DNA of 64,000 nt from Conchocele bisecta (GCA_029237695.1 CM055265.1:70343903-70407902), one strand, 5' to 3'. Positions 59,201 to 62,434 are shown, numbered from the stretch's first letter. Numbers and translations are program-made. The notes: generated from the sequence alone by a model not told the origin.

Positions 59201-59884
59201 ATATCTTACTATCCACAAGGTAACTAATTATGAAAATGCTAGTTAGACATAATATATTCCATTCAATATGTCTACAAAATATTTAAAAGTAAGTACTTTT
59301 TCATCAAAAATAAAATTCACCCTCCCCAAAAAAATTGTTTTGATGAAATTCCCATCAAATATTGATTTTATTGCGAAAAAAACTATTTTCCTCTGGTTGA
59401 TGGAATTTCATGAAATAATTTTTTTTGGGAAGGGTGACTTTTTTGTTATTGATTAAAAAGTACTTATATTTAAATATTTTTTAGTTTTAATGTGTTTAAT
59501 AGCCAAAAGTTCGTCGGCAGCAAAACGTGGAACAGACAGTAATTAATGATTGCCGAGTGGTACCTCCGAACGACGCTGTCACAGATATGCTTTATAAATA
59601 CACTGTCGTAGTGCGAAATTTTCACGCATTGGCGAAAATAGTTTTCTTATATTCAAAATGGCCGCCATAAAAATAATTATTTAAAATATCTTAAATTTCC
59701 TATTTCAGAGAAAGTGCTGGACGTGAGGCTGGACCCGAAGGACTACCTGGAGCACCTTATAGAGCAGTCGGGCCTGTATCTCGAGGTGACGGCGGTCGCC
59801 TTCCGTCAGGGCGGTGATAGCCCCGCCCAGTCCTGCTACAAGGCCCACCGATTCCGCTTCCGGCGCCCCGACATAGACGTTCAG
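21544..59884 (+). CDS. Transglutaminase, partial gene, eight internal exons
   Basis: Transglutaminases are calcium-dependent acyltransferases that cross-link protein glutamine and lysine side chains; invertebrate members act in clotting, cuticle or matrix cross-linking and intracellular roles. Eight exons totalling 1191 nt (397 codons) join with compatible phases and canonical GT-AG sites. In order they carry the oxyanion Trp in GNWSG, the catalytic Cys in GQCWVFA, the His in NYHCWNEVW, the Asp in ALDATPQE, the [13 protein letters not shown] strand, the ISTK and [11 protein letters not shown] core end, then two exons of C-terminal beta-barrel. Introns are about 1.1, 1.8, 11.3, 6.0, 4.9, 2.1 and 9.8 kb. 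Missing are the N-terminal beta-sandwich and early core exons (5' of the window or over 21 kb upstream) and the final barrel. There are no in-frame stops or frameshifts in the exons, so the gene looks functional. Orthology to a specific vertebrate TGM cannot be assigned from this fragment. Confidence 0.93.
21751..21962. repeat. FB-E end fragment and hairpin copy
   Basis: A solo end at 21751-21785 (AATGGAACCTCTCTAAACTG) and a 73-bp hairpin copy at 21890-21962, both in intron 1 right after the exon. Confidence 0.75.
22184..22418. repeat. FB-A head only, copy 3
   Basis: The palindrome without the tail, bordered by AACATTAT and ATAATGTT. It shows that head and tail are separable modules. Confidence 0.9.
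22455..22558. repeat. Perfect 43-bp-arm hairpin
   Basis: TTTGATCATGTCCAGCCG, then TGCAAACGTTTGCTGTGGCC, with complementary arm at 22515-22557; one mismatch. Confidence 0.85.
22624..22722. repeat. Hairpin with two CRE-like direct repeats
   Basis: Arms TTCGGGGCCGCG and CGCGGCCCCGGAA. Inside, TAGTGACGTCATGAAGGCAC occurs twice (22653, 22680), each with a TGACGTCA palindrome. Confidence 0.75.
22842..22995 (+). CDS. Transglutaminase exon 2 of window
   Basis: The acceptor AACTTAATAG ends at 22841, with a weak pyrimidine tract. The donor GTATGT starts at 22996. Joining the single base left by the previous exon gives Ile, then [20 protein letters not shown] and a TLTIDKFF stretch, matching the family pattern LGIP-R-VTNF-SAHD. 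Two bases are left at the end and complete a Trp with the next exon. The minus-strand reading frame over this exon is a shadow. Confidence 0.92.
23019..23264. repeat. FB-G foldback, copy 1
   Basis: Defines FB-G: ends TTTAACCCTTTCACCCCTAA and GGGTTCAAAGGGTTAA; centre GGCTCGTTACGAGC flanked by TGCAGATC arms. Confidence 0.8.
23979..24219. repeat. FB-G foldback, copy 2
   Basis: Same ends; the centre has a partly altered arm (CGTCACGAGCCGGCTCAA). Confidence 0.8.
24232..24730. repeat. FB-D copy split by nested FB-C
   Basis: FB-D left part 24232-24273 (stops at AGCTCCTG) and right part 24581-24730 (resumes GTCAAATAGCACGC), with FB-C between. Confidence 0.8.
24274..24580. repeat. FB-C foldback, nested
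   Basis: Defines FB-C: ends TGTAGCATATTTCACCAACA and GGTGAAATCGGCTACAG, subterminal CAAAGTATACTT direct pairs, centre CACAGCCAATTTTGGCTGTG in a 50-bp palindrome. Confidence 0.85.
24731..24979. other. Intron 2 end, microsatellite
   Basis: Mostly unique. Five CAGTCA repeats at 24940-24966 directly before the exon 3 acceptor. Confidence 0.5.
24980..25086 (+). CDS. Transglutaminase exon 3 of window (catalytic His and Asp)
   Basis: The acceptor TTATTGCAG ends at 24979 and the donor GTAAGA starts at 25087. The split Trp codon is followed by [15 protein letters not shown]; the catalytic His is codon 24987-24989. [15 protein letters not shown] follows, with the catalytic Asp at 25059-25061. Five CAGTCA-type repeats sit just upstream of the acceptor (24940-24966). 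Confidence 0.93.
25250..25421. repeat. FB-P element, partial
   Basis: Contains GGTAACTCTTGCAA and its inverse TTGCAAGAGTTACC and ends TGGATCCGCCCCTG; the full copy is at 40119. Confidence 0.75.
25425..25984. other. AT-rich intron sequence
   Basis: No gene and no window-wide repeat seen before the minisatellite. Confidence 0.4.
25985..29028 (+). repeat. Minisatellite, left arm, mostly 26-bp units
   Basis: Tandem array in transglutaminase intron 3. The dominant unit is TATCTTGTAGGTA plus TATGTTGTGGCTG, i.e. two diverged 13-bp halves making 26 bp. Units are clean at 27190-28700 but full of single-base indels at 26440-27190. From about 28720 the unit becomes 39 bp by an extra TATATTGTAGGTA. Long reading frames on both strands (up to 238 aa, 26-aa period) are products of the repeat period and should not be read as genes. 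Confidence 0.95.
29027..29136. repeat. Long hairpin at left tip of the element
   Basis: Arms 29027-29060 and 29102-29136 are complementary over about 34 bp with one bulged base. The 40-base loop contains a second imperfect palindrome (TGGAAGGTACCG against CGGCACCTTGCA). The second arm is an inverted copy of the element's own terminus and is absent at the right end, so it looks like a terminal inverted duplication. Confidence 0.8.
29029..29751 (+). repeat. Left terminal inverted repeat of the 4.65-kb element
   Basis: Matches 33185-33674 in reverse complement in two blocks, 29029-29102 and about 29333-29751, separated by about 230 bp present only here. The inner edge is GGAAGGACTGTC at 29740-29751. 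Differences from the right copy are few, including about 9 bp missing near 29552. It contains the first 58 codons of the long gene. Confidence 0.9.
29137..29332. other. Left-TIR-specific AT-rich insert with 2 tandem units
   Basis: This sequence interrupts the left TIR and has no counterpart in the right one. It holds two diverged units of about 90-100 bp, each with CACCCTATTA, GTTATACTCAGTAT and CAATCTGTCA (starting near 29170 and 29262). No gene is seen. It could be a promoter region, an independent insertion, or internal element sequence moved by end rearrangement. Confidence 0.6.
29579..31075 (+). CDS. Long gene of the element, unknown family (5' part)
   Basis: The frame is open from 29453. 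I prefer the ATG at 29579 (context ACAATGG) because the upstream residues look like promoter DNA; an ATG at 29606 is a further option. The first 58 codons lie in the TIR. The middle region has the order IDYTRDFSG (near residue 203), then [12 protein letters not shown], then CTRIEISVY (near residue 310), which loosely recalls replication-initiator (Rep_trans/HUH) proteins; this is inference. The stretch to about 30790 has balanced composition and looks truly coding. After that this frame turns His/Arg/Gly-rich and is probably out of frame, with coding moving to the frame of 30885. A separate long minus-strand frame here is a shadow. Confidence 0.6.
   Translation: MAIRATFQAMGIRAKKSVARYLLLENAYENNLVSDIGKVDYLLGNLGSTHLQPLEGLSTFVDDMYVFGYLHREECVVVGSRTQCTVGVEGSAMWIVSNLSVATRKTIGKGKSLHTPIVHTVCLGTNSGNSSIRNTISRIEQDTGCRARKAWMEIHTYPPFAVFVAKVAVSEIPIEELQGGLEAFDKHLRHNGYGIYCIDYTRDFSGVLDRQRLVRHLCNNHGFLEQGDFSSAMAADAPTILDNTDSVGGHVLHWVTDTRTDRKTRNELYNKVVCNFEAGEIREHIGGHLADYVECPNEHLRKKFWHPDVQARGCTRIEISVYACPNLSAETANQMVDKALDVVSDGEELFVAQPPRKQWENLSADIDRCFVLADRPNGQIFVAWYAHTGTGRIVGVRIRPNQRAVDDTSKWENRAVGRCRFRFLSMPHISGRHPVHGRRHCGNGAAALLHKILRLQNDPVFQQAPLPGARHGDPARRGVASHRHHSLGLANEEVFRNR
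30790..32145 (+). pseudogene. Decayed 3' part of the element's long gene
   Basis: After a probable +1 frameshift near 30790-30840, the frame through 30885 stays coherent to about 31900, interrupted only by TGA at 30849, 31353 and 31611. It includes a strongly charged helical stretch predicted as coiled coil (about 31185-31340, with [19 protein letters not shown]), a [10 protein letters not shown] segment, and after a run of 16 G (31755-31770) the segment [21 protein letters not shown] second frameshift near 31900 seems to move coding to a frame ending at TAG 32143-32145, which contains [13 protein letters not shown]. If intact, the whole protein would be roughly 850 aa. No known domain is recognised. 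Confidence 0.55.
31755..31770 (+). repeat. Run of 16 G inside the element's long gene
   Basis: Homopolymer in the coding direction that reads as five Gly and keeps the same frame on both sides. It is slippage-prone, so its true length is uncertain. Confidence 0.85.
32179..32874 (-). CDS. 231-aa HTH/coiled-coil/membrane protein of the element
   Basis: The chosen ATG at 32874 ([20 protein letters not shown]) follows a 12-base A run on the coding strand; the longer frame from 33030 has repeat-derived, implausible residues upstream. Residues 1-45 resemble a helix-turn-helix of resolvase/sigma type, with [16 protein letters not shown] as recognition-helix region. Next is a Pro/Glu linker with EEQETP repeats, a charged segment around [16 protein letters not shown] that should form a coiled coil, an acidic stretch, and one hydrophobic segment ([20 protein letters not shown]). 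The tail is lysine-rich. It runs toward the long gene, tail to tail. The frame is intact, in contrast to the decayed long gene. The function is unknown; a DNA-binding membrane-anchoring protein is a guess. Confidence 0.6.
   Translation of the reverse strand: MPPKRDLSEQDIEDIRNLRGVESADDTKKKYGIGTTRLRRIWDAVDAERSTKPEEQETPEEQETPTPVVHRVAAPGPPTEFPTDLLQDARNASSFEESTHLSDMEKRLENRLDALERRLLDAIFDDADSEWPKKDECPEEEECQTKSGWEVHDIWRTVENAKWWLGVSVVAYAVCRPLFTFVSLEAGRLWKSKPDYDTQFVHSAKQSGPPKKKNGDSVHQHSGSSDPFYME
32915..32927 (-). promoter_or_regulatory. TATA-like motif shared by the element's genes
   Basis: CAAATATATTTTG lies 41 bp before the minus-strand gene start, a sensible TATA spacing. The near-identical CAAATATATTTG at 29561-29572 precedes the long gene, and a third copy lies in the right TIR before the mini-ORF. 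Shared motif seen directly; promoter role inferred. Confidence 0.4.
32985..33068. repeat. Four tandem 21-bp units in the element
   Basis: Units of the type GCATACCAGCACCACGCCTAG repeated exactly four times with a few substitutions. They lie between the minus-strand gene and the right TIR, upstream of that gene. Confidence 0.9.
33088..33182. repeat. Inverted 13-mer pair beside right TIR
   Basis: AGACTTTTGGACC at 33088-33100 and its exact complement at 33170-33182 enclose about 70 bp and end 2 bp from the inner TIR edge. It could be a processing site, an old element end, or chance. Confidence 0.7.
33181..33357 (-). CDS. 58-aa mini-ORF, N-terminal copy in right TIR
   Basis: The right TIR repeats the start of the long gene. 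It reads [20 protein letters not shown] and onward through PLEGLS, then a TAG stop 1-2 codons after the TIR edge. It differs from the left copy by at least two substitutions (K to N, L to I). It carries the same upstream AAATATATTTG motif. Whether it is expressed is unknown; it could simply be a by-product of the TIR. Confidence 0.45.
   Translation of the reverse strand: MAIRATFQAMGIRANKSVARYLILENAYENNLVSDIGKVDYLLGNLGSTHLQPLEGLS
33185..33674 (-). repeat. Right terminal inverted repeat of the 4.65-kb element
   Basis: A 490-bp uninterrupted copy of the left repeat, inverted. The tip contains its own short palindrome at 33607-33638 (TGGAAGGTGCC pairing with GGTACCTTCCA, one mismatch, loop ACGCGTAGCC). 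This is probably the more ancestral form because it lacks the 230-bp insertion. Confidence 0.9.
33675..36342 (+). repeat. Minisatellite, right arm, 39-bp units
   Basis: Continuation of the same array after the 4.65-kb insertion. The unit is 39 bp: TATATTGTAGG, TATATATTGTAGG, TATATGTTGTGGCTG. Because 39 is divisible by 3, every frame is open for long stretches (up to 391 aa on the minus strand, 13-aa period); these are artefacts. Units at about 34985-36130 are heavily disrupted by indels. The last unit provides the acceptor of exon 4. Confidence 0.95.
36343..36505 (+). CDS. Transglutaminase exon 4 of window, abutting minisatellite
   Basis: The acceptor TATATTGTAG (36333-36342) is the last unit of the minisatellite that fills intron 3. 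The donor GTAATA starts at 36506. The split Gly codon is followed by [15 protein letters not shown], then [19 protein letters not shown] and LKRLHLNYR. These match the family pattern Y-CGP-PV-AIK-G and F-FAEVNAD. The boundary after SEG is a conserved transglutaminase splice position, which supports use of the repeat-derived acceptor. It leaves CG, completed to Arg by the next exon. Confidence 0.9.
36577..36772. repeat. Diverged FB-G-like foldback
   Basis: Centre GAGCCGGCTCTTAACGAGCC with TTAACCTTTTGTAC at the left; ends poorly preserved. Confidence 0.5.
36860..37272 (+). repeat. FB-A composite foldback, copy 4
   Basis: Head plus tail; the head arms carry more substitutions (GGAATTAATGG, GAAGGGTAAAAA) than other copies. 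Confidence 0.9.
37273..37710 (+). repeat. Tandem repeat, about 180-bp unit, three copies
   Basis: Units share CGTTTCTCCATTCTGCTATA, TGTATGAGTGA and CATGCTCACC. Similar in style to the units at 52330 and 55200. Confidence 0.7.
37766..37999. repeat. FB-D foldback
   Basis: Complete copy with diverged arms, ending AGTTACAGCCAC. Confidence 0.75.
38213..38284. repeat. Hairpin TTTTCGACCACATGTGG
   Basis: Arms TTTAAAGTCACT and AGTGACTTTAAA enclose a perfect GAAATTTTCGACCACATGTG-centred palindrome. Confidence 0.8.
38330..38780 (-). repeat. FB-L repeat, copy 1
   Basis: About 440-bp interspersed repeat with ATAGTGACTCGCGGTGGTAT, TTGTTCAGGTGACGCATTTA (inverse) and GGTTATCGCCCCTGGTATCA. Copy 2 is inverted at 40590-41050. 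Confidence 0.8.
39174..39243. repeat. Hairpin CTAACGCAGGGC
   Basis: TAGCTAACGCAGGGCGAAG pairs with TTGCCCTGCGTTAGA; outer flanks GTAAACCTAATTGTA and AATTCAGGTTTAAC extend it. Confidence 0.75.
39384..39963. repeat. FB-D halves separated by 350 bp
   Basis: Left half 39384-39482, right half 39849-39963. The sequence between them is unique to the window, so either an insertion or two independent fragments. Confidence 0.6.
40119..40420. repeat. FB-P element, full copy
   Basis: Ends CAGGGGCGGATCTGG and TGGATCCGCCCCTG are inverted. Internal C runs (40149-40171, 40361-40382) and TTGCAAGAGTTACC hairpin. Confidence 0.8.
40590..41050 (+). repeat. FB-L repeat, copy 2
   Basis: Inverted relative to 38330-38780 over almost its full length; ends TGGGCATGTACCTTTAA. 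Confidence 0.8.
41151..41393. repeat. FB-B foldback, copy 5
   Basis: Complete, with both ends and the full GAGCATAGGCTGCATATGCA centre. Confidence 0.9.
41394..41879. other. No recognised feature
   Basis: AT-rich; two pieces resemble each other (41526-41580 and 41720-41770, TTTTTTCTA...TTTGTGTATG), perhaps an old duplication. Confidence 0.4.
41880..42245 (+). repeat. FB-K repeat, copy 2
   Basis: Inverted copy of 19068-19500 including the hairpin at 42105-42215. Confidence 0.8.
42355..42457. repeat. FB-G partial copy
   Basis: Contains AAATGGACTAATCTGAAAAT and GTTCAAAGGGT. It ends 45 bp before exon 5. Confidence 0.7.
42503..42624 (+). CDS. Transglutaminase exon 5 of window (end of core)
   Basis: The acceptor CGTTCCTTACAG ends at 42502 and the donor GTGAGT starts at 42625. 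The translation [15 protein letters not shown] then [19 protein letters not shown] matches the family motif GHxISTK...REDIT-YKYPEG at the end of the catalytic core. The acidic DED/RVD cluster falls where vertebrate enzymes have calcium ligands. The ISTK-to-DIT loop appears longer than in human TGM2. Confidence 0.9.
42735..42818. repeat. Hairpin GGAGTTATTTGGAGAAA
   Basis: Exact 17-bp arms at 42762-42778 and 42791-42807, with flanks TAGCTGTAGCGG and CGGAACAGCTG. Confidence 0.8.
43207..43457. repeat. FB-G foldback, copy 3
   Basis: Strong centre AGCCGGCTCGTAACGAGCCG with AGTGCAGATCC arms; right end AAAGGGTTAAC. Confidence 0.85.
43458..44300. other. Unique intron DNA with GGCCGCCATCTTG pieces
   Basis: 43850-44200 has a TTTTGGCCGCCATCTTGGAT segment and GGTTGGTTCTACTTTTT repeated at 43890 and 44132. 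Open frames here (up to 116 aa) are not recognised. Confidence 0.4.
44301..44718 (+). repeat. FB-A composite foldback, copy 5
   Basis: Head and tail complete; T-run loop. Confidence 0.9.
44994..45136. repeat. FB-B half copy
   Basis: Left half only, truncated at the centre palindrome GCTGCATATGCAGCC. Confidence 0.8.
45225..45625. repeat. Tandem 55-bp units with inverted first copy
   Basis: Five forward units (ATAGGAGCTATTTTTTACCT, AAAATGGTTCAAGTTGACAA) at 45350-45620 preceded by inverted copies at 45235-45350. The 85-aa frame across it is an artefact. Confidence 0.9.
45626..46198. other. No recognised feature
   Basis: Unique intron sequence without coding signal. Confidence 0.4.
46199..46369. 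repeat. Long hairpin AACTCAAACACAA
   Basis: Arms GTACCACGTTTGACCTACTT to CCTACAGTAG pair over about 75 bp around TTGGCCATGGCCAA. Confidence 0.85.
46383..46560 (+). repeat. Mollusc-type repeat with GTACGTCTGTGCGTACG
   Basis: Shares CGCGCCC, the Tyr-rich GTACGTCC runs and TTAAAGTTTTCGTTTAAA-like sequence with 52600 and 55100. Confidence 0.55.
46931..47500. repeat. FB-H foldback, copy 1
   Basis: Defines FB-H: ends AGTCTGTTTCACGAAAGCTG and CTTTCGTGAAACAGACT; centre CATAGACATCTTCACTCCGT palindrome with GTTAAATCCC arms; about 570 bp. It ends 24 bp before exon 6. Confidence 0.85.
47525..47613 (+). CDS. Transglutaminase exon 6 of window
   Basis: The acceptor ATGTTTCAG ends at 47524 and the donor GTATTT starts at 47614. 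The short 89-nt exon completes the split Gly and encodes [18 protein letters not shown] and a [10 protein letters not shown] tail, corresponding to the -SSEEREAFTRAN- linker between core and first barrel. It ends in phase 0. Confidence 0.87.
47654..47776. repeat. Hairpin GAATAGTAGGTTAGTGCC
   Basis: Arms of about 31 bp (47657-47687 and 47741-47773), complementary, around a GC-richer loop; 41 bp after exon 6. Confidence 0.8.
47996..48168. repeat. Foldback of CTAAATNATTNAGAGCTAG units
   Basis: Arms CTACATAAACTC and GAGTTTATGTAG enclose about eight CTAAATAATTAGAGCTAGC-type short units in mirror order; centre GAACTCTCTAAATCATTTGA. Confidence 0.8.
48270..48425. repeat. Imperfect foldback CATCGTTTTGACAT
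   Basis: CATCGTTTTGACATATTTTTCGTT pairs loosely with AACGAAAACTATGTCAAAACGATG. Confidence 0.65.
48473..48624. repeat. FB-F foldback, copy 3
   Basis: Ends ATTAACCCGTAGACCGCTAC and GTAAGGGTTAA. Confidence 0.8.
48870..49091. repeat. FB-F foldback, copy 4
   Basis: Complete ends; preceded by a TTCAA microsatellite at 48816-48836. Confidence 0.8.
49100..49490. other. GC-rich cluster of CCCGTACGGG motifs
   Basis: Many copies of CCCGTACGGGC and variants (GGGCCCGTAGGG, CCGTACGG) in both orientations. GC content is far above the surroundings and CpGs are preserved. No ORF is recognised. Confidence 0.6.
49557..49640. repeat. Short array of AATTCGTTCCC units
   Basis: Three to four units as at 8258, 97 bp before exon 7. 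Confidence 0.8.
49737..49941 (+). CDS. Transglutaminase exon 7 of window (barrel 1)
   Basis: The acceptor CTGTATTTCAG ends at 49736 and the donor GTAAGG starts at 49942. It encodes [20 protein letters not shown], a [12 protein letters not shown] strand and the stretch around [16 protein letters not shown], typical of the first C-terminal immunoglobulin-like barrel. It leaves one G. The FB-D foldback starts only about 10 bp after the exon, inside the donor neighbourhood. Confidence 0.88.
49952..50127. repeat. FB-D foldback next to exon 7
   Basis: Starts ATGTGGTTGTGTCTGGAGAA ten bases after the exon end; central GATCAGCCTGTGC palindrome; ends AGAAATCCCATAAGC. Confidence 0.85.
50157..50215. repeat. 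CT dinucleotide microsatellite
   Basis: About 28 uninterrupted CT units. Confidence 0.95.
50299..50829. repeat. FB-H relative with CTGTTCCACG ends
   Basis: Ends TGTCTCTTCCACGTTTTGCT and CAAAACGTGGAACAGACAGTA. It shares the GTTAAATTCCCA subregions with FB-H but a different terminus. Confidence 0.7.
50940..51130. repeat. FB-L fragment
   Basis: Contains ATTGTGTAGCTATGCCACCA, ATAGTGACTCTCGGTGGTAT and AAATGCGTCA. Confidence 0.7.
51153..51613. repeat. FB-H foldback, copy 2
   Basis: Left end CTGTCTGTTTCACGAAACCT; right end degraded (GTTTCGTGTTACAAACAGTA). Confidence 0.75.
51663..51768. repeat. FB-M palindrome, copy 2
   Basis: TACAGTGGGGTCAGCGTGTA arms, centre TTGGAACCAA. Almost identical to copy 1. 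Confidence 0.9.
51906..51957. repeat. GGCGGGC microsatellite
   Basis: GGGCGGC units in an AT-rich context; G-quadruplex potential. Confidence 0.9.
52020..52790 (+). repeat. Mollusc-type tandem units
   Basis: A 180-bp duplication (GGAACCACCAAACTTTCACA) at 52017-52260, then three units with CTATATCTCTGCAACTGCTT and CACATGGGTGTTTATCATC, then CGCCCGCTTGCGGAAAGCGC and CCGTCCGTCC runs. Confidence 0.7.
53215..54138 (+). pseudogene. Mobile-element-type gene with PIN-like and CXC motifs, broken
   Basis: One frame runs from 53215 to the TAA at 54136-54138 with a single in-frame TAA at 53494-53496. The N-terminal part has EADADVLIV and [13 protein letters not shown], acidic motifs of the XPG-I/PIN nuclease type. 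After the stop comes [20 protein letters not shown], a phrase I know from multi-copy uncharacterised invertebrate proteins. The C-terminus has a CXC (tesmin-like) cysteine pattern: [13 protein letters not shown], then [13 protein letters not shown]. No start codon is evident and the 5' part is missing. It sits in transglutaminase intron 7 without introns, so it is probably a transposon- or retrocopy-derived remnant. Related copies are common in cnidarian, insect and mollusc genomes by my recall. Confidence 0.7.
54139..55094. other. AT-rich, with GGCCATATTGGCAGCCATCT pieces
   Basis: Short repeats of GCGGCCAT and CATCTTGAATT at 54690-54900 of mollusc type. No gene. Confidence 0.4.
55095..55600 (+). 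repeat. Mollusc-type tandem units, about 150 bp
   Basis: GAGCCCGCTTGCGGAAAGCG start, GTCCGTCC runs, then about three units with CTTATATCTCCACAA and GTCAAGGTCAAATGACTT. Confidence 0.7.
55655..55745. repeat. Hairpin GAGATGTTCGTCTCTGATTT
   Basis: Arms 55655-55676 and 55722-55741 pair exactly. Confidence 0.8.
55815..56226 (+). repeat. FB-A composite foldback, copy 6, with duplicated arm
   Basis: The left arm is partly repeated (AAATTTATCGGGGTATAACC a second time at 55895) and the A/T loop is missing; tail complete. Confidence 0.9.
56639..56829. repeat. FB-B foldback, copy 6
   Basis: Both ends present, centre deleted (jumps from GTTTTCTTATGCTCAATACA). Confidence 0.85.
56887..57103. repeat. FB-D copy, asymmetric
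   Basis: Left arm GGTGTGACTGGAGAAACGGG; right arm diverged (AGTTCATAAGCCCCAATTCT). Confidence 0.7.
57295..57602 (-). repeat. FB-A composite foldback, copy 7, collapsed head
   Basis: Tail complete; the head's left arm is truncated so the palindrome is short (ACTGGACGAGTCCAGT centre). Confidence 0.9.
57857..58287. repeat. FB-I foldback, copy 2
   Basis: Inverse of copy 1 with a duplicated AGACTTATGTCNTTTTTGCG segment at 58022-58080 and a centre CGTGTCGGAGACGGAGACACG. Confidence 0.85.
58289..58360 (+). repeat. FB-A left-arm fragment
   Basis: AGGAATGAATGGCC through TACTGGACGA only; abuts FB-I copy 2. Confidence 0.85.
58594..58829. repeat. FB-D foldback
   Basis: Full copy, central palindrome AGACTGTGCGCATGCACAGT. 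Confidence 0.85.
59270..59542. repeat. FB-H-related element, deleted copy
   Basis: Right end CAAAACGTGGAACAGACAGTA as at 50829; inverted AAAAGTAAGTACTTTTTCA arms. Confidence 0.7.
59709..59884 (+). CDS. Transglutaminase exon 8 of window (barrel 1 end)
   Basis: The acceptor CCTATTTCAG ends at 59708 and the donor GTAACA starts at 59885. The exon completes a Glu, then reads [20 protein letters not shown] and a [13 protein letters not shown] strand, ending RRPDIDVQ. It is markedly more GC-rich than its surroundings. It ends in phase 0. The second barrel that should follow was not found in 59885-64000. A pogo-like foldback begins about 30 bp downstream. Confidence 0.9.
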
Positions 59885-59915
59885 GTAACAATACACCAGT
59901 AGCCAATTTCCCCAG

Positions 59916-60133
59916 TACTTTGAAACCTCTCTAAACCGGACACCCTGTGAGGTCCCCAGGGTGTCCGGCTTAAAGAGGTTTCGTTGTAAATCAGGAGTTT
60001 GATCTGTCTGGGCCATAGTCGTGTGCTATGTCATCACGAACAGACATTATCACCTGAGATACATGACCAAGAAACTCATCAATAATATCACGGCTGTTTT
60101 ATTGGTGTCCGGTTTAGAGAAGTTCCACTGTAA
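59916..60133. repeat. FB-E long form after exon 8
   Basis: Hairpin with CTCTCTAAACCGGACACC plus a third end GTGTCCGGTTTAGAGAAGTT at 60107; same 215-bp organisation as 62121-62336. Confidence 0.75.
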
Positions 60134-60589
60134 TATCTGGCTAAGTATACTTTGGAGGAGACATTTTTAATGTATGCGTACATCAATATGGTGGTGGGTC
60201 GAGGCAAAGTAAGAAAATGCAACATTTTGAAAATCTAGCCCAGAGATTCCACTGGGGAAAATAAAAAAATCACCATTTCGAAAATTGTAATTTGTTATCG
60301 CCAATTGTTTATTTTTATCGCCAATTGCGAAAGTGGCGATCGCCAGTGGAATCCCTGCTAGCCCCGTAGTGACTTGAAATGTTCTAAGAAAACACAAGAT
60401 ACATTTTGAAAATCGGTCCAGAAATTGACGTGAAACAAATAAAGCAAATTCGTTAAATGACACTTTGTCATTAACGAATGTATTTTGTTTGGTTCACGTA
60501 CGGCGATATTCGTATCGTCATGCCATTTGGTGCCATATTGCTATAACTTTATAGACGTGTCGATACATGTTATGTATAACTGGAGAAAT

Positions 60590-60722
60590 GTGTGGCTGTG
60601 ACTGGAGAAATTGGGATTTGTGACTAGTGTAGCCCCTGATCAAATAGCACACTCCTGTAGCCTGCATGGTAACGTTCTATAATGCTTAACGGGTGTTTCC
60701 TTTGTGTAATGCGAAAAGTGCA
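60590..60722. repeat. FB-D left half
   Basis: GTGTGGCTGTGACTGGAGAA to AACGGGTGTTTCC; followed by an FB-P fragment (60722-60775). Confidence 0.75.
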
Positions 60723-60983
60723 GGCTACGGACGGTACAGGAGTAAATTGCACGAGTTACCGTTCGCAACTATCCCCGTATATGCGTGTCGGGGGAATATA
60801 TATTCAGACGGGCAAAATGACTCCATGTTGACTGTACATAAACGCAATTAGTATTGAAATATTATTATATACCAGTCCTATATTTATAAGTAGGTATCCA
60901 ACTTTGGGAAACCATCAGTAACTTCCTTTGTTGGGATATACTCTATGTTAGAATTGACGTTGTTGGTTTGACGTCACGTTGCT

Positions 60984-61556
60984 TACTGTCTGTTTCACGA
61001 AACCTGCCCAAATTTTACGGCCATATAGACAATGCAAAAACAATATTTTTTGGATAATATTAAATTAGAGCAAAATTTAAGAATGAGCCTTCTTTTTACT
61101 CAGTGAAATTTGGTCCTATATTTATTTTATGGCGAAAAAACAATTTCCCTATGTTAAATCCCCATAGACGTCTTCACAGAGTGAAGATGTCTATGGGGAT
61201 TTAACGTAGGGAAATTTTCGAATTTCAGAAATACTGGACCGATTTTCAAAATTTAACTTTTGTTTTCTTAGTTAGACCATTTTTAAGCTGTCTATATAGA
61301 TTTCAGAGTCAAAATCACAAAAAAAAATTAAATTGTTTGACTCCTCCCACAGCTCGTCTGCCTCCTTTTCACCCATGTTAAATTCCCATAGACAAATCAA
61401 TTTTTCGAGATAAAATCAATTTTTGACAAAATTTCACAAAATCAAAAGAAGGCTCATTCTTAAATTTTGCTTTAATTTAATATTATTGAAAAAAATACTG
61501 TTTTTGCATTGTTATATGGCCGTAACATTTGGGCAGGTTTCGTGAAACAGACAGTA
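60984..61556. repeat. FB-H foldback, copy 3
   Basis: Both ends intact; centre CATAGACGTCTTCACAGAGT. Confidence 0.85.
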
Positions 61557-61623
61557 GTCTAAACTAACACCCACTGACAACATCAGTGTTCATGCGGTGC
61601 CAAAGATGCCCCGCAGACAACCT

Positions 61624-61930
61624 GTAGCCTATTTCACCAACATTGCAAAGTATACTTTTCTAGCAAATTATACTTTGAGGGAGTAATCATTTATTTTTCC
61701 GGAAATGCATTATTTCATATAGAACTAACGACTGCATATATTTGATGATTAAAAGTATGCAGACTTATTATACTGAATGTATTACATTATCACAGCCATT
61801 TTGGCTGTGATAATGTAATAAATTCAGTATAATAAAAATAAATAAATATATTTTTAAATTGAAAATTTCTCCCTCAAAGTATACATTGCTAGAAAAGTAT
61901 ACTTTGCAATTTTGGTGAAATAGGCTACAG
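61624..61930. repeat. FB-C foldback, copy 2
   Basis: Both GTAGCCTATTTCACCAACA ends; centre CACAGCCATTTTGGCTGTG. Confidence 0.9.
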
Positions 61931-62120
61931 ACAAATTGAACTCAATATGTATTAGACTCGCACAACCAGACTGCATGGATGAGTAGACTGATCCTGCGAT
62001 ACGCTCGTGGCAAATGTTGTTTTACAAGCTGGTGGCCCATTCATTGGTCAGTCTAGCTACTGGCATGTTACTACGTATACAGTGTACAACATGTCGCCTG
62101 ATAATGATGTATAATGTTAG

Positions 62121-62336
62121 TACAGTGGAACCTCTCTAAACCGGACACCCTGGGATATCCCAGGGTGTCCGGTATAGAGAGGTTTCACTGTGAATCAGTG
62201 TGATCACTGTGAGCCATATGTGTGTGCTATGCGATGGCGAACAGACATGTTCCCGAGAGATCAATGACCTAGAAACTCATCAGAAATAAGATCACTGCAG
62301 TTTTCTTGGTGTCCGGTTTAGAGACGTTCCACTGTA
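62121..62336. repeat. FB-E long form
   Basis: TACAGTGGAACCTCTCTAAA start, a hairpin, then a 120-bp body and GGTTTAGAGACGTTCCACTG end. Confidence 0.8.
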
Positions 62337-62434
62337 TCTGCCTTATGTTGTGTTCCACTGACGTAGTTGTGGATAGTGTTGCAGTATATCTTTACTATTT
62401 ATTTGCCATTTATTAGTGGTCTCAAATCCACTTT

